Below are positions 15,413 to 22,251 of a DNA stretch of 45,364 nucleotides, one piece after another. The stretch spans positions 1 through 45,364 of the forward strand of contig NZ_JABXFD010000243.1 of NCBI RefSeq assembly GCF_013372625.1, read 5' to 3'. The stretch comes from Actinomadura sp. BRA 177 (GTDB taxonomy: Bacteria > Actinomycetota > Actinomycetes > Streptosporangiales > Streptosporangiaceae). The notes beneath the pieces were generated by a model, which saw only the letters and a list, made by a program, of their open reading frames with translations, was not told the DNA's origin and ran no database searches. Positions within the stretch are counted from its first letter, which is position 1. The number at the start of each line of letters is the position of its first letter. Both the position numbers and the translations under genes were made by a program.

Positions 15413-16228
15413 ATGCCGAAGGTTCGCGACCCGCTCGACCCCAAGATCTCCCAGTGGCACCTGCTCTCGTACTACCTGCGGTTCTTCCGGGAGAAGGAAG
15501 GGCTCTCGCTAACCCAGTGGGGGAAGATCATCGGCGCTGCCCGCTCTACTGTTTCGAACATGGAGGCCGGCCGACACCGCATCCACGAGGACCACGCCAA
15601 GCTCATCGACCGCCACTTCGGCACCGGCCGCCTGTTCGAGCTGCTCCTCTGGTTTGCCCGGACGGCCCACAACCCCGACTGGTTCCGCCAGTACACCGAG
15701 TACGAGAAGCAGGCGACGTTCACGAAGATCTACCACGGCGGCCTGATCCCGCTCCTCTTCCAGACGGACGACTACACGAAGGCGTTCGTCCAGGTGAGCG
15801 ACAGCCAGGACCTGGAGGCCGAGCTGACCGCGCGCCTCGGACGCAAGCAGGCCATGCTCGGACGTACCGAGCCGGCGTTCACCTGGCTCCTGCTCGGCGA
15901 GGCAGCCCTCGCCTCCCAAGTCGGTGGTCCCGCAGTCATGGAGGCGCAGCTCCGCCAGCTCCGTGCGATGACGGACCTACCGCACACGAGCGTGCGCGTC
16001 GTTCCGTTCACGGCCGGAGCACACCGCGGCGTCGACGGATACTTCCAGGTCATCGGCCTGGAAAACAGGGACATCGGCTACGCCGGAGCCCAGAAGGGCG
16101 GCCGCCTGATCGAAGGCCCAAGCGAGGCCAGGGAGCTGAGCTTTATATTCGACCGTATCGGCGCGAAAGCCGCGTCTGAGGACGACTCTCGCTCCCTCAT
16201 CGAACGCTACCTGGAGACCTACCCATGA
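15413..16228 (+). CDS. XRE-family regulator with DUF5753-type C-terminal domain
   Basis: A 271-aa regulator. The N-terminal HTH_XRE reads REKEGLSLTQWGKIIGAARSTVSNMEAGRHRI (about residues 23-54). After this comes the DUF5753-type ligand-binding domain, with FTKIYHGGLIPLLFQTDDYTKA, AELTARLGRKQAMLGRTEPAF, and SVRVVPFTAGAHRGVDGYFQVI. ATG 15413 has GGAGGGGCC upstream. Its stop overlaps the DUF397 gene start as ATGA. This is the standard XRE/DUF397 pair of actinomycetes. Such regulators are thought to control development or secondary metabolism through their DUF397 partner; this one lies divergent from an RsbW-like ATPase operon. Confidence 0.9.
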   Translation: MPKVRDPLDPKISQWHLLSYYLRFFREKEGLSLTQWGKIIGAARSTVSNMEAGRHRIHEDHAKLIDRHFGTGRLFELLLWFARTAHNPDWFRQYTEYEKQATFTKIYHGGLIPLLFQTDDYTKAFVQVSDSQDLEAELTARLGRKQAMLGRTEPAFTWLLLGEAALASQVGGPAVMEAQLRQLRAMTDLPHTSVRVVPFTAGAHRGVDGYFQVIGLENRDIGYAGAQKGGRLIEGPSEARELSFIFDRIGAKAASEDDSRSLIERYLETYP

Positions 16229-16404
16229 CCGAGCAGTGGCGCAAGAGCTCGTACAGCGGCGGAGCCAACGACGCAACCTGCGTCGAACTGGCCAGACTGT
16301 CCACCGGCATCGGCATCCGCGACTCCAAAGACCCCGATAACAGCCCCCTTATTGTCCCCCCAGCGGCCCTCCGCCAGGCCCTCCGACGGGTGACCGAGCG
16401 ATGA
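16225..16404 (+). CDS. DUF397 protein
   Basis: A 59-aa DUF397 protein, partner of the preceding XRE regulator. It starts MTEQWRKSSYSGGANDATCVE, which carries the family WRKSSYSG motif. It continues with IGIRDSKDPD and ends in an Ala/Leu/Arg helix. ATG 16225 overlaps the XRE stop (ATGA), so the two are coupled. DUF397 proteins are small, non-secreted and act with XRE regulators, by analogy with a toxin-antitoxin or regulator-peptide pair. Nothing odd is seen. Confidence 0.9.
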   Translation: MTEQWRKSSYSGGANDATCVELARLSTGIGIRDSKDPDNSPLIVPPAALRQALRRVTER

Positions 16405-16549
16405 GAACCGTGATCTCCGGCAAGGGGATGGCCGCCCGTCGACCTCATCGGACAGCTTATTGACCGCTACGGGCCGCCATTGCCGGGTGGGCGCGCATGG
16501 AAATATGGAGGCCGTCTGAAGCAGTGTCAGTTGACCCCCGTCCACCAGG

Positions 16550-17815
16550 TCAGCTGATCTTAGCTCTATGCTGGAGGAAACGTTCGTGGCGGTCGTGGAC
16601 CTCCTGGCCTATAAAGGCCTTGAACTGGCCGAGCTTGTAAGCGGTTGTGCTCTTGGTGACGCGCTTGTCGATCTCGAAATCTCGGCTGAGCAGTGACATC
16701 CGATATTCTAGCTCAGGTACATCAAGATCTAGTTTCGATGCACGCAGCAACTGAGCGACGGTCATGTAGTCACCGTAATCGCGAAGTGCGCGATAGAGTG
16801 GATCATGATGGCGATCAATATCCCGCTCGCGAGGAGTCCCCTGCTTCTGGAGGGCACGGGCGATCGCTTCTCCAACCGCACGAGCAACGGGCGGCGGGAA
16901 CGCGTTCCCAATCTGGCGGTATCGCGAGGTCTTGCGGCCCGTGAACTCCCAGCCCCACTCGTCGCGCCATCCTTGGATGCGGGCCACCATCTCACAGGTC
17001 AACTTGGGGCCAATCTCGAACGTGTCGCCAGGCTCCGGGGCGTGATTCGCGACCCCGAGGGCGTCTACGCCGAGTTGTGCCCAGGCGCGCTTGGCCCGTG
17101 TCGGCCCCAGGTCTGCGCCGCCGTGTTTCTTGGACCCGCCAACGATGGTGGGCGCAATCTTGTTGGCCTTCTCTGCCCACTCCTCGGCCCCCTCCCAGCC
17201 GTTGGCAGCCATCAGGTCGATGAGGGTTTCACCGACGGTTGGAGGTGGTCCGGCTGGTTCTGGCCAGTAGAAGTAAGGGGCGTACTCTTCTTGGAGCGCT
17301 ACAAGCACAAACCGTGGCCGTAGTTGGGGGACGCCGAAGTCCGAGGCGTTGAGCAGACGCCACTCGGCGACGTAGCCGAACTCCTGGAGGCGGTCCAGTA
17401 CATGCTGGCGATAGCCGGCGAAGCGGTGCATACTTAGCCCGCGGACGTTCTCGAGTAGCAGTGCACGGGGATGCATGTAGTTGACCTGCTCAACGGCCCA
17501 GGCGAACAAGTCGCGCTCGTCGTTGGCACCAAGCTGCTTGCCTGCGATGCTGAACGGTGGGCAAGGGACTCCACCTGCAAGTAGGGCGATGTCCTGGTGA
17601 TCAGCGGGCTTCCAGACCTCCGGGTCCGCCACGTCCCCACGCTGGACGATTGAGTCTGGCAACAACCCCCGCCGGGCTTCCAGGTTCTCGGCCAGGGTGG
17701 TCGCGGCGTTGTCATCCAGCTCGACCGCCAGGCGATGGCTGAACCCTGCCAGCTCCAGGCCGAGCGCCTGACCGCCAGCACCAGCGCAGATCTCGACTAT
17801 TTCAAGATCCGCCAC
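16550..17815 (-). CDS. DNA (cytosine-5) methyltransferase of a NaeI-like R-M system
   Basis: A 421-aa cytosine-5 methyltransferase that methylates the recognition site of the adjacent nuclease. Motif I is EICAGAGGQALGLELAGF (SAM binding). Motif IV is GGVPCPPFS (C85 is the catalytic Cys), motif VI is LENVRG, and motif VIII is PQLRPRFVLVAL. The variable target-recognition region follows, and motif X is RQIGNAFPPPVAR. The C-terminal 100 residues (after about 320) extend beyond the usual end and contain a further helical segment. The NaeI-like nuclease 700 bp away suggests the site is GCCGGC, which occurs often in this window, so host DNA must be protected. It is divergent from the Vsr gene with a 79-bp gap. 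The site is an inference from the neighbour. Confidence 0.9.
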   Translation of the reverse strand: MADLEIVEICAGAGGQALGLELAGFSHRLAVELDDNAATTLAENLEARRGLLPDSIVQRGDVADPEVWKPADHQDIALLAGGVPCPPFSIAGKQLGANDERDLFAWAVEQVNYMHPRALLLENVRGLSMHRFAGYRQHVLDRLQEFGYVAEWRLLNASDFGVPQLRPRFVLVALQEEYAPYFYWPEPAGPPPTVGETLIDLMAANGWEGAEEWAEKANKIAPTIVGGSKKHGGADLGPTRAKRAWAQLGVDALGVANHAPEPGDTFEIGPKLTCEMVARIQGWRDEWGWEFTGRKTSRYRQIGNAFPPPVARAVGEAIARALQKQGTPRERDIDRHHDPLYRALRDYGDYMTVAQLLRASKLDLDVPELEYRMSLLSRDFEIDKRVTKSTTAYKLGQFKAFIGQEVHDRHERFLQHRAKIS

Positions 17816-17894
17816 GTTGGCCTCCTGATGATGTTCGTGTGTTCAGCGGGGATGAGGTCATACGCAGTATCTTCACCCATGCAACCACCGCAGA
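17816..17894. promoter_or_regulatory. Divergent promoter region of methyltransferase and Vsr genes
   Basis: The 79-bp gap between the two divergent genes must hold both promoters, since neither is preceded by another gene on its strand. It is lower in GC than the genes. I see no clear palindrome or repeat that would mark a C-protein or MTase operator. Confidence 0.35.
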
Positions 17895-18428
17895 GTGATT
17901 CGAGTGAGTGACGGCAACACTGTGTCCAGTGATAGCAGCAAGGACCGACGGGAGAGGGCCTGGGCCGCAGGAACCTACCCTCGGCCCGCGAGCGAGGGAC
18001 GCTCGCGGAACATGAAGGCGAACCGCCGTTCGGACACCAAGCCTGAGATCGCCCTCCGCCGCGCACTGCATGCGCGAGGCTACCGGTACCGGAAGGACTT
18101 CCGGCTGGACCTGCCCAGCGGCGTGCGGGTCCGTCCGGACATCGTCTTCACTGCGCGCAAGGTCGCGGTGTTTGTAGATGGCTGCTTCTGGCATGTATGT
18201 CCCGAGCATGGGCGTGAGCCCACCAGCAACGAGTGGTACTGGACGCCCAAGCTCCGGCGCAACGTTGAGCGGGATCGCGCAGCCGATGCCGCGCTTCAAG
18301 CGGCTGGGTGGCGTGTCGTGCGACTGTGGGAACACGAGCCCCTCCCCGCTGCCCTTCAGGCCGTTACAGACGCGATCGGACCCACTCTAGTCGAACGCAA
18401 GTTCGAAGATTCATCAGAGGCTGAGTAA
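17895..18428 (+). CDS. vsr: Very-short-patch repair endonuclease (Vsr)
   Basis: A 177-aa (or shorter) mismatch endonuclease that nicks DNA at T:G mismatches arising from deamination of 5-methylcytosine. Motifs are NMKANRRSDTKPEIALRRAL (N-terminal Glu region), VRPDIVF (Asp of the nuclease core) and VDGCFWHVCPEHG, the Vsr zinc/active-site segment with paired Cys and His. The end TNEWYW-like (SNEWYW) and VVRLWEHE are also typical. Three GTG starts are possible (17895, 17904, 17922); the last gives a length close to the usual 135-165 aa and none has a clear ribosome binding site. It sits between the methyltransferase and NaeI-like gene and guards the methylated sites. Confidence 0.9.
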   Translation: MIRVSDGNTVSSDSSKDRRERAWAAGTYPRPASEGRSRNMKANRRSDTKPEIALRRALHARGYRYRKDFRLDLPSGVRVRPDIVFTARKVAVFVDGCFWHVCPEHGREPTSNEWYWTPKLRRNVERDRAADAALQAAGWRVVRLWEHEPLPAALQAVTDAIGPTLVERKFEDSSEAE

Positions 18429-18501
18429 GGCGCGAAGGTGACGAGCAATCAGCCGCTGCGTAACAGCGATCAGTGTGTCGTGCTGACACACATGAGGAAC
18501 C

Positions 18502-19482
18502 CTACCGCTGTCTCTTCCTGACGTCGGGAAGCAGCGGGGCTGTCTCGACAGGATCGTCGGGGCCGGCTACCACCCAATCCTCCCCGTCGAGGCGGAGGAA
18601 CGGAGCATCTCCGTGGCGGAGTCGCCGACGGGTAAGTCGGATGCTGACGTACTCACCGTTGCCTGGGGCAGGCAGGCCGAGGGTGCGTGCAGCTTCGCGG
18701 TGGCTCTCATAGTCGCCGAAGATCACGATGCCTTTGGGTCTCAACTGTCCTCGGGCGCCCTCTTTGCCGCTACGGATCCGCCGCGTTGGGTCGTCTTTCG
18801 GCTTGTCGTTGCCGGTCGCGACGGTCCAGACCACGTTCCTGGTCAATCGTACGCCGGTAGCGCGGCTGAGTAGTTCGTTTACTCTCTGCTGGCCAGAGCT
18901 CTTTGTGAAGATCGCTTCGAGATCTCGTTGGGAAATACGCAGCAAAGCATTTTCGGGTAGTGCCGCTTTTTGGAATAGCCATCGAATTTTGTTGCGATGA
19001 GTTGCCTTTAGGGTAATTTTTCCGTCGCGATTATTTCCGGGATTAAGCCACTCTTTGCGGGCGCGCAGCAGACCGGCAGACCAGAGCCCATCCTGATCGC
19101 TGGCCCAGACGACCAGTAGGAGATGGTCAATGGCTTCGGGAGGAATCATCCATTTGTGTAGATCCTGGGAGTACTTGCAGTCGACATCGTGTCCGGCGAT
19201 CGAGTAGTCCAGGTTAAGGCCTCCGGGGAATCCGAATTCCCGCTGAAGGTTGATCTCAACGAGGGTGCCGCAGTGTGTCTTTTCGGTTTTGTAGAGCTGG
19301 TGCCAAGCATAGCGGCCGGTGTGAGGGCCATCGAGCAGCATGTCGAGAGAACGTCGTAAGGCCGAAGCAATCCGAGAACCATCTGGATCGAGTCCGAGGA
19401 GATGAGCTCGGACGAGCTCCAGGTTACGGTCCGGCGGCACAGGCGAGGGAAACTGGGGAGCTTGGTCTTCTGGGATGAGCAC
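18502..19482 (-). CDS. NaeI-like type IIE restriction endonuclease
   Basis: A 326-aa restriction enzyme that I match to NaeI by order and residues (NaeI is 317 aa and cuts GCCGGC with a second effector site). The catalytic residues of NaeI (E70, D86, D95, K97) fall here at E76 in GTLVEIN, D92 in LDYSIAGH, and D101 and K103 in VDCK, a constant offset of six. NaeI also has L43 in a ligase-like motif, and this protein has Leu at the same offset (L49 in MLLDGPHTG) in place of the ligase Lys. The C-terminal half (about 190-320) fits the topoisomerase-like DNA-binding domain, with GNGEYVSIRL. It faces the Vsr gene tail to tail. The recognition site is inferred from memory of NaeI. Confidence 0.85.
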   Translation of the reverse strand: MLIPEDQAPQFPSPVPPDRNLELVRAHLLGLDPDGSRIASALRRSLDMLLDGPHTGRYAWHQLYKTEKTHCGTLVEINLQREFGFPGGLNLDYSIAGHDVDCKYSQDLHKWMIPPEAIDHLLLVVWASDQDGLWSAGLLRARKEWLNPGNNRDGKITLKATHRNKIRWLFQKAALPENALLRISQRDLEAIFTKSSGQQRVNELLSRATGVRLTRNVVWTVATGNDKPKDDPTRRIRSGKEGARGQLRPKGIVIFGDYESHREAARTLGLPAPGNGEYVSIRLTRRRLRHGDAPFLRLDGEDWVVAGPDDPVETAPLLPDVRKRQR

Positions 19483-19584
19483 GGCAGGAGGCTAACAGGA
19501 TGGATGGCCCGGAGCACGCGGGTCTGCGGTTGTTGGACGGTACCGATGCCGCCCTAGATGTACTCGACCGTCACGTTGGTAACA

Positions 19585-19885
19585 GTCGGCTGATGGGCGG
19601 TTGGCCGCCGAGTGAGGTGTGCGGGCGCTGGGTGTTGTGGTACTCAAGCCGGGATTTCAGGTGGTTGGTTCGTTGGGGGTTGGTGGTGAATACCTGCTGT
19701 TAGGCCCATTCGGTGGTCAGGATGCGGTTGAAGCATTCGGCCCTGCCGTTCTCTCAGGGGCAGTGCGGGCGGATAAGTCTGTGGCGACGCCCGGTGCGGT
19801 GAGGGTGGAGGCGAAGCCGTGTCTGTTGCGGTAACACCAGGCCTTGTCGGTGAGGGTGCCTTTGATGCGGGTGATGCCGCAGGCG
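19585..19885 (-). pseudogene. IS481-family transposase C-terminal remnant
   Basis: The minus strand retains the end of an IS481/IS3-type integrase-core transposase. It reads RIKGTLTDKAWCYRNRHG, then after a frame change NGRAECFNRILTTEWA, then an in-frame TAA, then RLEYHNTQRPHTSLGGQPPISRLL. The last segment matches the IS481 C-terminal hallmark with RPH...LGGxPPISR. The frame change and stop show that it is dead. It lies between the NaeI-like unit and the second defence unit, so it marks an old insertion point. Nothing else codes in this gap. Confidence 0.75.
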
Positions 19886-19892
19886 CCACCCG

Positions 19893-20477
19893 TTACTCGG
19901 AATAGCCTACGATCTCTAGATATTCTTTCCGTTTGGCGCGTCCAAGTGTTTTGTTCTTCTTAATCTGGTTTCCGACGATGCTCGGAACGAAACTCACGTC
20001 CACGTTCAGGCTGCCGAGAATGTAGAAGTCGAAGCCATTTTCCTTGGAGGTGCGGATGTCGATGCCCAGCTCGCGGAGCTCGCGGATACGACGCTCGGCG
20101 TGAACGGAGTCGGCGGTCACCATGCGGAGAAACGCGGCCTGCACGGGCTGCCCAAGCCGCTGCAAGAGCAGAGTAAACAGTTCCTCGTGGACGCGAGTGC
20201 CGTAAGGAACTCTGAGATAACGCTCAGGTAGCAGGTCTTTGTAGCGGTCAAGCAACTCCTTCTGGAGTTGAGACCTCAGGTCTTGAAACGTCTGATTCGA
20301 ACCGACAAGGTCAATCCGGACGAACGCCTGCATAGCCTCAGCGAGAAGCCGCTTAGTATAAAGATAAGAGTCGATCAAATCTTGGGATGACCGGCTGGAG
20401 CTGAGCTGCGTGTATAGCGCCTGAACGGCGAGCTCGGTGTCAGGCCTCAGCCTGTTCCAGTCGTCCATCGGCGTCAC
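19893..20477 (-). CDS. Winged-helix-like protein of the MORC/helicase defence operon
   Basis: A 194-aa protein. The N-terminal two-thirds are helical (LIDSYLYTKRLLAEAMQAF, LQKELLDRYKDLLPERYL). The segment HAERRIRELRELGIDIRTSK followed by GFDFYILGS reads as a winged helix with its wing, a form found in restriction-associated proteins that bind DNA. The C-terminal tail is Lys-rich. GTG 20477 has GAGGGGG upstream. The gene starts 16 bp after the helicase stop, so it is the last gene of the operon ATPase-helicase-this protein. It may give DNA contact or target specificity to the complex. I recognise no named family. Confidence 0.6.
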   Translation of the reverse strand: MTPMDDWNRLRPDTELAVQALYTQLSSSRSSQDLIDSYLYTKRLLAEAMQAFVRIDLVGSNQTFQDLRSQLQKELLDRYKDLLPERYLRVPYGTRVHEELFTLLLQRLGQPVQAAFLRMVTADSVHAERRIRELRELGIDIRTSKENGFDFYILGSLNVDVSFVPSIVGNQIKKNKTLGRAKRKEYLEIVGYSE

Positions 20478-20493
20478 GGCAACCCCCTCAGTC

Positions 20494-22251
20494 TCATCTA
20501 CATTGCGTCATTTCAGGAGGATACCGGAGAACGTGAGCATCTTCACCGGCATCCTGGGCAGCATCTACATCACCGAGCCACTCCCGCAAAAAGTCAGCGG
20601 CCGGCTGGTCCGTAGATGTCGCATGCATGAAGGTGACTTTGCTCCCAAGTCGGACGCGGGGGCCGAGGGTGTCGTTAGCGGGCAGCTGATCCTGCAGGTC
20701 GAGCCCCGCGGCAAAGCGCCGGATATCAGATACGAAGTCCAGGACGAGGACACGTCCCTTGCCTGGTGCGAGGCGAAGCCCCCGTCCTAGCTGCTGGACA
20801 AAAATGCGGCGGCTGTGAGTAACCCTCTGGAAGACCACGATGTTGACGTCAGGAACATCCACACCTTCGTTGAGAATGTCGACGGCGCATAGAAGACCAG
20901 TCCGACCATCAGCAAAGTCCCAGAGGATACGGCTCCGTGTTGGGATGTCCATTGCTTTGCCGCTGCTGGTCTTAGAAGCAATCACCTCGGCCCTGGTAAA
21001 GCCAAGAGCGTTGATCCTGGCAGCCATCCGTTCAGCATGATCGATAGTGCCGCAAAAGATTATCCCTCGTGGCTTCGACTGTTCACGCCACGCCTCGGCG
21101 ACACGTGTAACGACGGCATCGTCCCACTCCTCGATGAACAACGTTCGATTAATCCCTCTCGGAGAGAGAGCCGGCCTGTCCTTCGTGATGCCCTGTGCGA
21201 GTGCTTCCCAGTTGATGTTGTCGGTATACATGCGGTAGTCGACGTTGGACAGGTACCCCTCGCGCAAACCACGAATAAGGTCGATGTCAACTACTGGCGA
21301 GTCGAACCACCGACTCAGAGCTCTACCATCCGGACGCCAAGGAGTCGCGGTCATGCCCACAAGAAACGCCCCCCCGTCACCGGCCGATAGTTCTGAGAGC
21401 ACAGTGTCATAGGCCGTGGTCCCCAAATGGTGGCATTCATCCACGAAGACCAGGCCGAACTCCGGAAGCTCACGACCGGACTTGACGGCGCCAGCGACGC
21501 TGTCGACGCATGCGAAGACGACATCCAACTCGGCCAGAGCATCATGTCCTGGGCGTTCGGATCCGTTCCAAACGCCGGTTGACGTTTCGGTCGTCAGCAT
21601 CGGCCAGAAAGCTCGCTCAAGTTGGTATACCAATTCGTTGCGGTGAGCCAGAACTAGAGTCTTAGAAGTCGGCCTACGCGCGGCATAGCGCCGATAGAAC
21701 TCGGCAGCGACAAAAGTCTTGCCGAGCCCGGTTGCAAGTACCACGAGGGCGCTGCGGCTACCGGCCAGATGTTCGTTCATAATTCGATCAACAGCCTGCG
21801 TCTGGTATCCGCGCAGCGAATATCGATCAGGTGAACGCTGGGACAGTGGTGCGCTAGGCACCAAAGCAGCTTGCTTGGCAAGACCACGTCGGTCCCATAG
21901 TTGCAGAGGTATGCCGCTAGCAGCAAGTTGGTTGCGCTGCAAATGCACTGATGCCTCGAAGCCATTCAAGCCAACGATAACAGGTATGGAAGCGTCATAT
22001 CGACGGCAGGCGGCGAGCGTTTCAGCTACGACGCTGGGGCCGACGGCATGCCGCCAGCGTTTAACTTGAAACAGCCACCGTTGCCCGTTCAAGGACGCGA
22101 TCACGTCGGCTCCGCCATCGCCAGAGGAACCGATCCGTTGAACTGCCTCGTAGCCTCGCGTGATGAGAAGACGCTCGATCGTTCGCTCGAAGCCCTGCCA
22201 ACTGCTGTCGGCGATAAGGAGATCGTTGACAAAGCGTTGTGCGGCGTTCAT
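20494..22251 (-). CDS. SF2 helicase with N-terminal Mrr-like nuclease domain
   Basis: A 585-aa ATP-dependent DNA helicase and probable nuclease. Residues 1-110 are an Mrr-like endonuclease domain: GGADV (D49) and FQVKRW (Q62, K64) give the D-QxK motif. The helicase has Walker A ATGLGKT (173-179), DECH (271-274), GMTATPWR (299-306), and a C-terminal motif VI in QQLGRGLRLAPG. It is thus a type-I-restriction-like SF2 enzyme that could translocate on DNA and cut it. ATG 22251 overlaps the stop of the ATPase gene (ATGA), so the two are made together. Family precedent: MORC/MutL-type ATPases are found with such helicases in predicted restriction systems described by Iyer, Abhiman and Aravind (2008). 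Confidence 0.85.
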   Translation of the reverse strand: MNAAQRFVNDLLIADSSWQGFERTIERLLITRGYEAVQRIGSSGDGGADVIASLNGQRWLFQVKRWRHAVGPSVVAETLAACRRYDASIPVIVGLNGFEASVHLQRNQLAASGIPLQLWDRRGLAKQAALVPSAPLSQRSPDRYSLRGYQTQAVDRIMNEHLAGSRSALVVLATGLGKTFVAAEFYRRYAARRPTSKTLVLAHRNELVYQLERAFWPMLTTETSTGVWNGSERPGHDALAELDVVFACVDSVAGAVKSGRELPEFGLVFVDECHHLGTTAYDTVLSELSAGDGGAFLVGMTATPWRPDGRALSRWFDSPVVDIDLIRGLREGYLSNVDYRMYTDNINWEALAQGITKDRPALSPRGINRTLFIEEWDDAVVTRVAEAWREQSKPRGIIFCGTIDHAERMAARINALGFTRAEVIASKTSSGKAMDIPTRSRILWDFADGRTGLLCAVDILNEGVDVPDVNIVVFQRVTHSRRIFVQQLGRGLRLAPGKGRVLVLDFVSDIRRFAAGLDLQDQLPANDTLGPRVRLGSKVTFMHATSTDQPAADFLREWLGDVDAAQDAGEDAHVLRYPPEMTQCR

